Below are positions 36,201 to 43,118 of a stretch of 64,000 nucleotides of DNA, piece after piece. The position numbers were made by a program, and so were the translations under genes. The notes under the pieces are model-generated. The model did no database searches, was not told where the DNA came from, and saw nothing but the letters and a program-made list of their open reading frames with translations. The stretch lies in contig NZ_AMGM01000017.1 in the NCBI RefSeq assembly GCF_000298295.1, positions 1 through 64,000 of the forward strand, written 5' to 3'. Position 1 is the stretch's first letter. Every line of letters begins with the position of its first letter. This stretch comes from Cecembia lonarensis LW9 (lineage in GTDB: Bacteria > Bacteroidota > Bacteroidia > Cytophagales > Cyclobacteriaceae).

Positions 36201-36414
36201 ACACTTCGTTGATTGGAAGGTAAGCTATGTTATCAAAAAAAACCGCATTCACATACACCTGCCCTACGGAAGGGTAAGAAAAAAGCAACAAAGCCTCTCC
36301 ATCTGGCTCCTGCTGTGCATAGGATTGCAGTGGAGCTAAGGTAAGGACCAGGGAAAGTATAAGCAATATGATCCCTGCCAGGCTTTTGCCGGTATGTTTG
36401 AATAGAAATTTCAA
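33256..36414 (-). CDS. Fimbrial usher-like outer-membrane protein with C-terminal SPOR domain
   Basis: The product has 1052 residues. The signal peptide ends near A33. An N-terminal periplasmic domain (about 38-160) is followed by a beta-barrel region (about 200-690) interrupted by a plug-like segment (about 300-385: PRFKLDVFVIDGY, GYYRFNAPI, DRQLQIPFSFVPKG, YNIQAGLPEFG). After the barrel comes a Ca-type loop DSNDNGIYDEGEE (703-715), as in the C-terminal domain of some ushers, a second beta-sandwich (785-880), an acidic linker and a SPOR-like domain (977-1052), a peptidoglycan-binding fold. Ushers thread chaperone-delivered subunits through the outer membrane. The chaperone and a pilin-like gene lie directly upstream. 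The SPOR fusion is not part of the classical FimD/PapC plan. Confidence 0.7.
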   Translation of the reverse strand: MKFLFKHTGKSLAGIILLILSLVLTLAPLQSYAQQEPDGEALLLFSYPSVGQVYVNAVFFDNIAYLPINEVLSILYIPRDRNDNGKGLKGSYPLKNNNWEIDPIEGKITIQGKTEILPADKYYFGELDLYVHPEYLFRIFGLDFSINIYSLSMSLSSEYPLPVDERQKRESLRKKLKQQSTDPADAPLLYDRERKLAAPGMLDYNVNMNKNQSGQNLGMLFSAGMELLGGDFQGIFNGNLQQNNLSGAFSNLRWRYVLPGGLRPDDNTALTSISVGQINTSGSLGATRLLGVGLTNNPVIPRFKLDVFVIDGYTEPDSEVELLIGGQLVDFMRADEVGYYRFNAPITFGTIRLGIRIYTPKGEVIVEDRQLQIPFSFVPKGFTTYNIQAGLPEFGLDSLGREVVGHVDVAYGLSNAMTIRAGVDHGSFFGPQTTYGFMGLSARVLQQYLVNVDLYPNRYYQATGSVFYANNASLNVQFTEYTPGSQFNFQGQTRDANINFFYPFKMLGKFSGIRFTGERFWMSEGGRNSFQTDFNTQIGRVVARVNYRGRINREIIFDNRDLPGSNPFSQGLLTSSLTYTVKRLPSIPVFVRGMFIRGQMRYDTDLGSPQSYSVLLSQTVFKNGRFTFGYDRDLIQKRGQLQVGLLYDFNALRLSSLFSAKNSGYTAQQSVSGSIGLDPIGNFLPSNRDQVTRSGVSVRMFVDSNDNGIYDEGEEIVPAKAIRLDRSGNMLLGSDGILRITQLQSYWKYKLDVDVNALPNPNLAPKMKSFVFVAEPNRFRLIDIPLYQTGLIDGLVLLQKEGQQVAVGGLRLLLEKEGNDGQDKEIIRTFSDGSFYAFGLLPGKYNLSIDPHQLEFMGVKANPAFIDFEVRALAEGDFIENLTFEMTDLKAVEARDKDTGTEGSEEHAPNEKTLDQEEISKEIDKEEIIFDDDMIVLPTFDIETSELKEDKAEDEKPAVDILAGIVYQEITAKDTEPWYYPVVGSFRTIDEAKRFIFFLSRNHTDFYLIHPTGQGRSNYRVSIQRFTRERDALRQLKRHQQNINEGAWLLKY

Positions 36415-36475
36415 AGCTATTTTATTGAATAAAAATCTTTTGACTAAGGTGGATTCAATCTATTGCTGCTAAAAT

Positions 36476-37297
36476 CTATTTCAGCTCAATTTGCACTGTT
36501 TTTCGGATAGGTGATGCCTGAACCAGGTCAGAAGAAGGAATATCTGATCGCTTGGTTTCCATTTCCAATTCTAAAGTATAGGTTCCTTCATGAAAAGATT
36601 CAGGCAATTCCAACTCTACCGCTTTCAGTCCGTCAAAATATAAGGCCATCGTTTGTTGCTGTTGCGCGATAATTTGTGCGTTTCCGTCCTTTAATACCGC
36701 ATATACACTGCCTAAGTAGGGGGCATTCCCCAAGGTTTGAAAAGGTATAACTGCCCTTAACTTATTGTCGGTTAAAGAAGTCTGTAAATCTCCAATATGA
36801 AGACCTGTCTCCACATTACCGTTTTTATGAAAGGCTGCAATCACCTGCTCGAAGCGGAAGTTAACCTTGGTAGTGACTTCATCATTGCTTGTTTGGCCAA
36901 TGTCGGGAGTCTGTGCACTGGAAGAAACCTTTACCCTTGTGAAATACATGCCACTCGGTAAAGTCCTGTCAGGTCTTACCTGAAGCCTTACTGTCTGCTG
37001 TTGATTGGGACCCAGGATAAATGTTCTTGGAAATGCCCTTAGCCTTTCACCAAGACCAAATTTGCTTTCCATCTCACTATCCTCATATATCATAACTAAG
37101 TTACCAGCCGCATCATTCCCTGGATAACCGAAGATAAAACCTATATTTACTTCCTGAGGAATATCTGAAGGATTGGTTACGTAAAGGGTGGCTATACCAT
37201 TGGCATCAGTAAATACTGTCGTTGGTGCAATGGAAACCTGTGCAGAAACCGCAAAAGACAGAAATGTAAATAGGAAAATGATAAAAAGCTTTTTCAT
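36476..37297 (-). CDS. PapD-like periplasmic pilus chaperone
   Basis: The product has 273 residues with a signal peptide (1-19, AVSAQ). The mature protein reads as two Ig-like domains of the pilus chaperone fold: SIAPTTVFTDANGIATLYVTN (strands A-B), FPRTFILGPNQQQTVRLQVRP (strands E-F with the Gly-x-Gln-Gln turn), LPSGMYFTRVKVSS, then domain 2 ending IRKTVQIELK. Chaperones of this type donate a strand to complete pilin subunits and carry them to the usher. It lies between the pilin-like and usher genes, 61 bases before the usher. The family assignment is by fold pattern and context and not by the PapD Arg8/Lys112 pair, which I cannot place with certainty. Confidence 0.7.
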   Translation of the reverse strand: MKKLFIIFLFTFLSFAVSAQVSIAPTTVFTDANGIATLYVTNPSDIPQEVNIGFIFGYPGNDAAGNLVMIYEDSEMESKFGLGERLRAFPRTFILGPNQQQTVRLQVRPDRTLPSGMYFTRVKVSSSAQTPDIGQTSNDEVTTKVNFRFEQVIAAFHKNGNVETGLHIGDLQTSLTDNKLRAVIPFQTLGNAPYLGSVYAVLKDGNAQIIAQQQQTMALYFDGLKAVELELPESFHEGTYTLELEMETKRSDIPSSDLVQASPIRKTVQIELK

Positions 37298-37310
37298 AAG
37301 AGAAAGGGTT

Positions 37311-37339
37311 AAAGCCAGTAGAAGTCGTCTACTGGCTTT
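37311..37339 (-). terminator. Intercistronic hairpin between pilin and chaperone genes
   Basis: AAAGCCAGTAGA (37311-37322) and TCTACTGGCTTT (37328-37339) form a perfect 12-bp stem with a 5-base loop. It lies 11 bases after the pilin stop and 13 before the chaperone start. On the minus strand only three T follow before AACCC, so it is better read as a leaky terminator or a 3' stabiliser than as a full stop. Confidence 0.65.
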
Positions 37340-37350
37340 TAGATTGGATG

Positions 37351-37938
37351 TTAGTTGTATTCAGCAGTCAATGTAACTGTTCCTGTATATTGACCTATAG
37401 CTTGATCAGCTGCAGCTTTAACAGTACCTCCTACAAATACATAAATACCATTTTTATTATTTATTGCATTAGTAGGGAAAGCAGCGATATCAACACCATT
37501 AATAGCAGAAAATCTTGTAACGCCATTTGCGTCGTCAGAATTTCCATAGCCTACAAGATCTAAAGCAGTTCCTGTAGGATCTTCAGTAAATGATATGGGA
37601 AGTGTTTCACTATTTGGCCCATCAAGAGCTGCTGGCAAAGTGAAACTGAGCTTAACATTGGAACCGGCACCGGCTGCCAACATAAAACGGCCCACTCCTG
37701 TACCCACTGTAGAAATACCATTCGAACTGGAAGTTACATTTCCATCAAGATCAATTGTCTTGTTACTCCCAACCTGTACTTGACCAAAAGTCAGATCCTG
37801 TTCCTGTTCAACTGTAATCTCATCCAAAATTGTCGCAGAAGCAGACAGGTTAGCATTTGCGCTTTGTGCCATTGCATTCATTCCAAATACCATTAAGAAT
37901 GCAAAAAAGGCTAGAGGTTTTAAAATTGTTGATTTCAT
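37351..37938 (-). CDS. DUF4402 pilin-like subunit (major subunit candidate)
   Basis: The product has 195 residues with a signal peptide (1-24, NAMA-Q). The mature part is all-beta and matches DUF4402: ASATILDEITVEQEQDLTFGQVQVG near the start and IYVFVGGTVKAAADQAIGQYTG at the end. The C-terminus carries the classical chaperone-usher pilin signature, with Tyr as the penultimate residue (AEYN) and Gly at position -14 (G in AIGQYTG), in an alternating hydrophobic strand. It is the first gene of the pilin-chaperone-usher operon and is separated from the rest by a hairpin, which suits a subunit needed in excess. The upstream box is shared with the second pilin operon. Confidence 0.75.
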   Translation of the reverse strand: MKSTILKPLAFFAFLMVFGMNAMAQSANANLSASATILDEITVEQEQDLTFGQVQVGSNKTIDLDGNVTSSSNGISTVGTGVGRFMLAAGAGSNVKLSFTLPAALDGPNSETLPISFTEDPTGTALDLVGYGNSDDANGVTRFSAINGVDIAAFPTNAINNKNGIYVFVGGTVKAAADQAIGQYTGTVTLTAEYN

Positions 37939-38549
37939 GATTTTTGTTGATTAATAATTAGATGTTAATTTTTGTTTTTAAAGAATTGATTAGGTAATAA
38001 TTAGTTTTAAATATTAAGCGACTTATAAATTATAGGCTGTTAAAAGCCTGTTAATTATTTATAAAACATTTTAATTATTTTGTAATGCAATTTTATGTAT
38101 TTGAAAAGTAACAGCCAAATATTCAATACCTGTTTGTAACCAAGTGAGCTTTTTTATAAATAAAATGTAAATAAAGATTTTAAATACCGTCCAAAACTCT
38201 ATTCTGATCTATAAAATATCATTTTCCCCACTCATCCAATTCATTGGTTTATATCCATTTTTCTAACCAAGTTCTTCTTTTTTAAGGTATTTCGCTTAGC
38301 ATTTCACCAAGAAATCCGGGACTCAGCTGAGAACTTAAAAAGGTTAAACCCGTATTATGTATTGGGCTAAATAGTAGACTGTCCTGTTGAATTGAAGTGT
38401 CTTCGAATTAGTGGGCCATATTTTTTTATGTGGGGAACTTCTAAGAAATTATACACAATTGACACCCTAAAGATGATTTATCCGGGCAATATTTGGCCAT
38501 CAAATCCTTTCAGCGTCCCACACCTTATTGATACATCTGAAATGATTAA
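37939..38549. other. Gene-free AT-rich region upstream of the pilin gene
   Basis: About 600 bases lie between the two pilin operons. They hold the box at 38067-38100 and a small AGGCT/AGCCT repeat (38034-38049). I see no reading frame, RNA gene or intact mobile element. No TAnnTTTG box was found at a proper place. Confidence 0.6.
38067..38100 (-). promoter_or_regulatory. Shared upstream box, copy A (pilin-chaperone-usher operon)
   Basis: CATTTTAATT (38067-38076), 11 bases, then CAATTTTATGTAT (38088-38100) on the plus strand. The same two blocks with the same spacing occur at 42902-42935, upstream of the other operon. Here the box lies 129-162 bases before the pilin start. Confidence 0.55.
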
Positions 38550-39050
38550 TCAAGGGTAATCTATGATCACCAAATATCGCTTCCGCTTTGAGTGCTTCAC
38601 ATCCTTTTGATTACCTGCTATTGCATCTGCTTGTATCCTTTCTTCCATTGCCGAAAATATAGGAATGCCTACCCAGGCACGGATGATTTTTGATTTAGGC
38701 TTATTAATCCCTTTAATTTTACCTTTTGTACTTAATAGAACCGGGGTATTGGATTTGACTTTTTGAGCTTTAGAGAAATCAGTCGACCCATTGTTAAGGA
38801 TAAAAAAATCCCTTTTTTCATTTGTATCTTCTTCATTTATACTGATCAAGAGGCTTAGGTTATCATTGCCGGCCAATTCCATCCAAATTGTTGGCTCCAT
38901 CCCGTAAACAATGGGATCATTGACCATCTTGGTTTTGAACTGAATACCTCCAGGAATCTGTAACCTCACGTTAACAAATTGCGCATGAGCAACAGAATGA
39001 AGGATACAACCCAAACAGAAGAATAATATGGTTAAATTAACTTTAATCAT
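38550..39050 (-). CDS. Small secreted subunit-like protein of the pilus locus
   Basis: The product has 166 residues from the ATG at 39050 (a second in-frame ATG lies 18 bases upstream) with a signal peptide (HSVAHAQ). It is beta-rich with a basic stretch near the C-terminus and ends YLVIIDYP, so Tyr is again penultimate, but there is no Gly at -14. Residues IIRAWVGIPIFSA resemble the AYLYLFGSL/YVFVGGTV strand of the neighbouring proteins. It overlaps the previous gene by 8 bases and is the last of four coupled genes. I infer a divergent minor or terminal subunit. No family is recognised. Confidence 0.5.
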   Translation of the reverse strand: MIKVNLTILFFCLGCILHSVAHAQFVNVRLQIPGGIQFKTKMVNDPIVYGMEPTIWMELAGNDNLSLLISINEEDTNEKRDFFILNNGSTDFSKAQKVKSNTPVLLSTKGKIKGINKPKSKIIRAWVGIPIFSAMEERIQADAIAGNQKDVKHSKRKRYLVIIDYP

Positions 39051-39678
39051 AAGTAGAAAAGAAAACATTGATATTTACTTCTGCACTATAGTCTCCTGAA
39101 GGAATCGAACCTATTGGCCCCAGTGAGCCAAAAAGATAAAGGTACGCTGTTGCTTTAGGCCTAACATACCCCCCACTTTCAGGCGTAGGAGGCGGCAAAG
39201 GAGCTCCGGAAAGCCTTCGATTAACAGGAAATGTTATGGCGTTAAAACCCAGTGGCAACTCAACAGCTGAAGCTTTACCTAGCCATTCATTGGCTGGCTG
39301 CTGATTATTATAAGCCAGTTTGAGCTGGAAAGGTATGGTATTAGAAGGATCATCTTCTAAACTTAAAGCGTTTGGCGCTGATACTTCCACAGTAAGGTCA
39401 AACCCTTCAGGGGCTTCGATGGCATACACGACAGTCTGGGTATCGTTAAGCTGAATGTCCACCACAGGCCCGCCAACTATAATTAGGTTTTGCTTTTGAT
39501 TAAAGGCCAAAGAAGGCATAACGCCTTGTGGAGATGTCACAGTTATTTCATCACTACCAGTCCATACACTGAAATTGATCCTTTGGGAAAATCCTTTTTC
39601 AGCAATGCAAAAAAAGAACACCAAAAAAAACAATTTCAAGTAGGAAGATTCTATATATTTTCGGAAATCGTTCATCAT
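39043..39678 (-). CDS. Secreted pilin-like protein of the pilus locus
   Basis: The product has 211 residues with a signal peptide ending near GFSQ. The mature protein is beta-rich: ITVTSPQGVMPSL, VVYAIEAPEGFDLTVEVSAPN, FQLKLAYNN, a Pro-rich PLPPPTPESGG loop, then ATAYLYLFGSLGPIGSIPSGDYSAEVNINV ending STYD. Tyr is penultimate, and the nearest Gly of the G-x-Y turn is at -17 instead of -14. Its start overlaps the stop of the upstream gene by 4 bases (ATGA) and its end overlaps the next gene by 8. It is probably a minor subunit. Confidence 0.6.
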   Translation of the reverse strand: MMNDFRKYIESSYLKLFFLVFFFCIAEKGFSQRINFSVWTGSDEITVTSPQGVMPSLAFNQKQNLIIVGGPVVDIQLNDTQTVVYAIEAPEGFDLTVEVSAPNALSLEDDPSNTIPFQLKLAYNNQQPANEWLGKASAVELPLGFNAITFPVNRRLSGAPLPPPTPESGGYVRPKATAYLYLFGSLGPIGSIPSGDYSAEVNINVFFSTYD

Positions 39679-40181
39679 ATATATTCAATTTCAAGAATGA
39701 ATTCAGAAAGGTATAGGCCAGGGAGTGCATCACTAAAGTCCAGTATCGCACCCAACCAAATGAATAACTCCCCATTGTCACCAATAGGAACTACAGCTTC
39801 ACCCACATCCAAAAGTTGGCTCTGTTGCTGTATATCTTTCTCAGCAGCACTCATGATGTATCGTGCTTCCACTACACCAATACCATCATTTTGCTCCCGG
39901 AGTGTCTCACTCTGTAAATAAGTAATTCTGATCTTTGCATTGGGATTACCTATGATTTTAAACATTCCGGCATAACTACTGTAGATTGGAGATATTTCTA
40001 TATAGCCATCTTCAACTTCCGGGCTGATAAGGTCCAAATGCCTGATGGTAATCATTTGCAAATTATCTGTAACAGTAGCTGACGCACTGATTGTTAGCGT
40101 TTTAAGGCTCTGGGCATGAAGTTCCTGTAGCCCAAGCATAGTAAATAGAACTATCAAGCATACATTAAGCTGTTTTTTCAT
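39675..40181 (-). CDS. DUF4402-like pilin subunit
   Basis: The product has 168 residues from the ATG at 40181 with a signal peptide ending LHAQ. The mature part follows the DUF4402 plan (LTISASATVTDNLQMITI at the start, FIWLGAILDFSDALPGLYL near the end). It ends EFILEIEYI, with Tyr penultimate and Gly at exactly -14, the same C-terminal signature as the subunit at 37351-37938. A longer frame to 40271 would read back through the preceding gene. Its ATG shares one base with the stop of that gene (TAATG), so translation is coupled to the secreted T9SS protein. Confidence 0.68.
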   Translation of the reverse strand: MKKQLNVCLIVLFTMLGLQELHAQSLKTLTISASATVTDNLQMITIRHLDLISPEVEDGYIEISPIYSSYAGMFKIIGNPNAKIRITYLQSETLREQNDGIGVVEARYIMSAAEKDIQQQSQLLDVGEAVVPIGDNGELFIWLGAILDFSDALPGLYLSEFILEIEYI

Positions 40182-42853
40182 TAGTCTTTGATAATCTTTT
40201 GGGTTAAAAACCTTCCTTCTGCCAACATCTGAACGATATACACTCCCTTGGGTAAGTTGACAGGCTCCCAATACAGTTCGTGAATTCCCGGACGAAATAT
40301 TTTTTCCTCAAACTGATGTACTTGCTGCCCTTGAACGTTGAGTATTCTCATAGATACTACTTCTTCAACAGGCACATAGAAAGGTATCCTCAGCTCTCTT
40401 TCAAAAGGATTAGGCATGGGAGTAAACAACTTGGCAAAATCCGGCCTGTACTCGGGCTGATCTCTTATAAACTCTCCACCTACTAAAATTGTAAATGGAC
40501 GCATAGGAGCTTTTGGATTTGTTCTTGCATTTACTTCTCCGGCTTCATAAGGACTTTGAAAAATCAATGCCTGGGGAGCCTTGAAGCCCATATCTTTTCT
40601 GGCTTGGGCATTTCCAGTAGTCTTTGGTGCCTGAAATACAAAATCATAACTATCCTGGGCCAGCATATCCACTGCCTTTTTCTGTAAATGATCCATAAGG
40701 ACCAAAGTTACTTCAGAAGGCCAATTGTCAGGAACTTCCCAATTAAGCGTATACCTTCCATTAATATTTCTTCCGCCTTTCGAAGCTGCAATATGCAGCG
40801 GTATACTTTGTTGTTCCTCCCCTGGCAAAGGTAGATGATTGATTACCAAAGGGCTCTTGCTCCTAAGTCCTCCATAAGTATATAATAGCAGCCAATCCTC
40901 CGTCAAAGATTCCAGCTGATACGCATCCTTAGTGTCTGGCCCCTCTTCTCCAGATTCACTAAAGTGAAGGAAGCTATTTGCTTTCATTCCTTCGCCGGAT
41001 AAGGCAAATTTCAAATTCAGGGCTTCATCTGCTTCAGTAGGGATTACCCTGCCTACAAAAGACTTGGAATTGCCTGATTTTACTGCATTCGAAAAGCTCA
41101 AAACTGGGTTATCGGCATTGGCCCTTATCCAGAATCCCTGAAAAGGAGGAATAAGTCCGGAACCTAAATCCCCTACTTCTCCATTAAAAGTCAAAAACTT
41201 TCCTTGACCATTATTAAAATTGGGATCCCAAACATATACAGTTTGGTCAATTCCCTGCTTGGTCCATCCATTTGGGGCATGAAAATCAATAAAGCTAGCG
41301 GCAGGATTGGCCAATAAATTAAAGCCCTGATCTGCCTGATTGACTTCAGTTAACTCGTCACCAGTTGCAACCAAAGAAGTGTCCCTTCTGGTAAAAGTCA
41401 ATGGAAATGAAAAAGGACTACTAAGATTAACTTCCGTGCCAGTAGCGCTGATTGTCAGCGGTAACTGATCAGCATAATTTCCAGTACCCGCAGAGGAAGG
41501 TAATGATGCCCCATCAAAAACATAGAAATAATGACCTCTCCCTGATATTACAAATTCATTTATACCTTCAGGTGTTCTCCAGGCCTGTAAAGAGGTTCCT
41601 TTATCCGTTTCATCCCACCAAAGTAAATTGGGCTGAAGAGAAGGAAAAGTAGCCCCTGCAAAACCCTGCGTAACAGCATTTCCTAATAAATCTGCATAAG
41701 TAGTAAATACAGGACTTCCCAGCAACCGCCAACCTTTGGCTCCCTGAAGAAGTTGCCTGACCTCCAAAAGAGGCGTACTGTTACTGAGGTTACGGTAATT
41801 GGCAGATGGTTCCAAGACTATGATGGAATTTCCTTGGGAGCTTACCGTTGAAGTATTTTCCAAAGTCAAACTTGCATCTGAATTGACTGATAGGTTGCCA
41901 GATTGTAAATTAAGTGCATTTGATATCCGTACATCAGAGGATAAAAAAACGCCTGATAGATTATTGACTGCTAAGCGATGAAAGGTTGATTGACTAGCGC
42001 CGGATATGGTTTGGGTAAAATTGCCATTAAAGTCAAAAGTACTCGTAGCACTGTTAAAGGTCCCTCCATTATGGATAAAGTCTCCTCCGAGGGTATGGTT
42101 AAAATTACCAGCGTTTAAAACTCCCGAACTGACCTCCAATTTCCCTCCAAAGGTCATCGATCGATTCAAAGTTGTGCCCGCCGTACCTGAAAGGATAAAA
42201 TCTCCATTAATGGAATTCGTACCGCTCTGAAATGTTTTTACGCCACTCCCGGATAAAATCAGGTTATGATAATTGGCGCTGTAAATGGACTGATTTCCTG
42301 AACCATTATATTCTACGGTTGAGCCAGGTCTAAAATCAATGGGATTATCCCAACCTGAAGTAGCTATAGCATGGCCATTTCCTGAAAGCCTTAATACCCC
42401 TTCAACTCTGACATTTTTTGGCCTATTTCCTGTATTTGTTAAGCTTTGTACTTCTACGGTGGCATCCGGTCCAATAACAAAAGTAAGGGATCTTCTGCCA
42501 CCTGATACTGCAATGTCAATTTCTGAAAAAGAAGCTGTTCCAGGCCCTGAAATAATCACTTCTGCATCACCATTCTGAGAAATAAATTGCACAGTAGCTA
42601 TCCCGAAGTTTTTAGACACATCCATTACCAAGGTAGCACCGTGGTTAATTACAATATTGGATCCATCAGGTATTCCTGATGCATTTATGGTTTCATCCCT
42701 TCCTAATTCAAAACTCTGTGCATGTGCCTCTAAACTCCCTAACCCTGTACATAGGAATAATAGGAGTAGTGCAATTCTTGTATAACTCACTTTGGAAACC
42801 AGATACCTAAATTTCTCTTCTCCTGTAGTCTTATTTATGATTTGTTTATGCAT
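40181..42853 (-). CDS. Large secreted protein with type IX secretion (Por) C-terminal sorting domain
   Basis: The product has 890 residues. The signal peptide is long (hydrophobic core about 27-41, cleavage near AHAQ). Residues 60-330 are Gly/Asn/Ser-rich and repetitive (GDFILSGTAG, FGGKLEVSSG, LGGDFIHNGGTF), as in beta-helical surface proteins. The middle is beta-rich. The last 85 residues form a T9SS type A sorting domain: MPNPFERELRIPFYV, MRILNVQGQQV, GIHELYWEPVNLPKGVYIVQM, ending KIIKD. It should therefore be exported by the gliding/Por system and attached to the surface. It leads an operon of three small pilin-like genes, so an adhesin or a pilus-associated role is a reasonable inference. 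Confidence 0.85.
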   Translation of the reverse strand: MHKQIINKTTGEEKFRYLVSKVSYTRIALLLLFLCTGLGSLEAHAQSFELGRDETINASGIPDGSNIVINHGATLVMDVSKNFGIATVQFISQNGDAEVIISGPGTASFSEIDIAVSGGRRSLTFVIGPDATVEVQSLTNTGNRPKNVRVEGVLRLSGNGHAIATSGWDNPIDFRPGSTVEYNGSGNQSIYSANYHNLILSGSGVKTFQSGTNSINGDFILSGTAGTTLNRSMTFGGKLEVSSGVLNAGNFNHTLGGDFIHNGGTFNSATSTFDFNGNFTQTISGASQSTFHRLAVNNLSGVFLSSDVRISNALNLQSGNLSVNSDASLTLENTSTVSSQGNSIIVLEPSANYRNLSNSTPLLEVRQLLQGAKGWRLLGSPVFTTYADLLGNAVTQGFAGATFPSLQPNLLWWDETDKGTSLQAWRTPEGINEFVISGRGHYFYVFDGASLPSSAGTGNYADQLPLTISATGTEVNLSSPFSFPLTFTRRDTSLVATGDELTEVNQADQGFNLLANPAASFIDFHAPNGWTKQGIDQTVYVWDPNFNNGQGKFLTFNGEVGDLGSGLIPPFQGFWIRANADNPVLSFSNAVKSGNSKSFVGRVIPTEADEALNLKFALSGEGMKANSFLHFSESGEEGPDTKDAYQLESLTEDWLLLYTYGGLRSKSPLVINHLPLPGEEQQSIPLHIAASKGGRNINGRYTLNWEVPDNWPSEVTLVLMDHLQKKAVDMLAQDSYDFVFQAPKTTGNAQARKDMGFKAPQALIFQSPYEAGEVNARTNPKAPMRPFTILVGGEFIRDQPEYRPDFAKLFTPMPNPFERELRIPFYVPVEEVVSMRILNVQGQQVHQFEEKIFRPGIHELYWEPVNLPKGVYIVQMLAEGRFLTQKIIKD

Positions 42854-42901
42854 GGTCTATTAAAAAATCTTCTAATCAAACAGCAGATTTAATTTGTAAA
42901 T

Positions 42902-42935
42902 CATTTTAATTTATTTGAGTTACAATTTTATGTAT
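42902..42935 (-). promoter_or_regulatory. Shared upstream box, copy B (T9SS-pilin operon)
   Basis: CATTTTAATT (42902-42911), 11 bases, CAATTTTATGTAT (42923-42935) on the plus strand, 49-82 bases before the start of the T9SS gene. It is identical in both blocks and in spacing to the copy at 38067-38100. Confidence 0.55.
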
Positions 42936-43068
42936 ATAAAAAATATTAAACAAAAATCATCAACCACTTTGAAACCAAAAGGATTTTTAAATAAATTAAG
43001 TGCAGTATCTAGCTATTGTCTGATTATTTAAGGCAGGTTAAAAATTACCATACTTTAAAAAGATTTGC

Positions 43069-43084
43069 CACGGATACATCCGTG
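43069..43084 (-). terminator. Hairpin after the M20-like gene
   Basis: CACGGA (43069-43074) and TCCGTG (43079-43084) pair across a 4-base loop. On the minus strand a T-rich stretch (CTTTTTAAAG) starts a few bases further. It is a weak terminator or an extragenic repeat. Confidence 0.4.
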
Positions 43085-43118
43085 CACATGCGGGCATAAG
43101 TGACATGAAGAAATAGGT

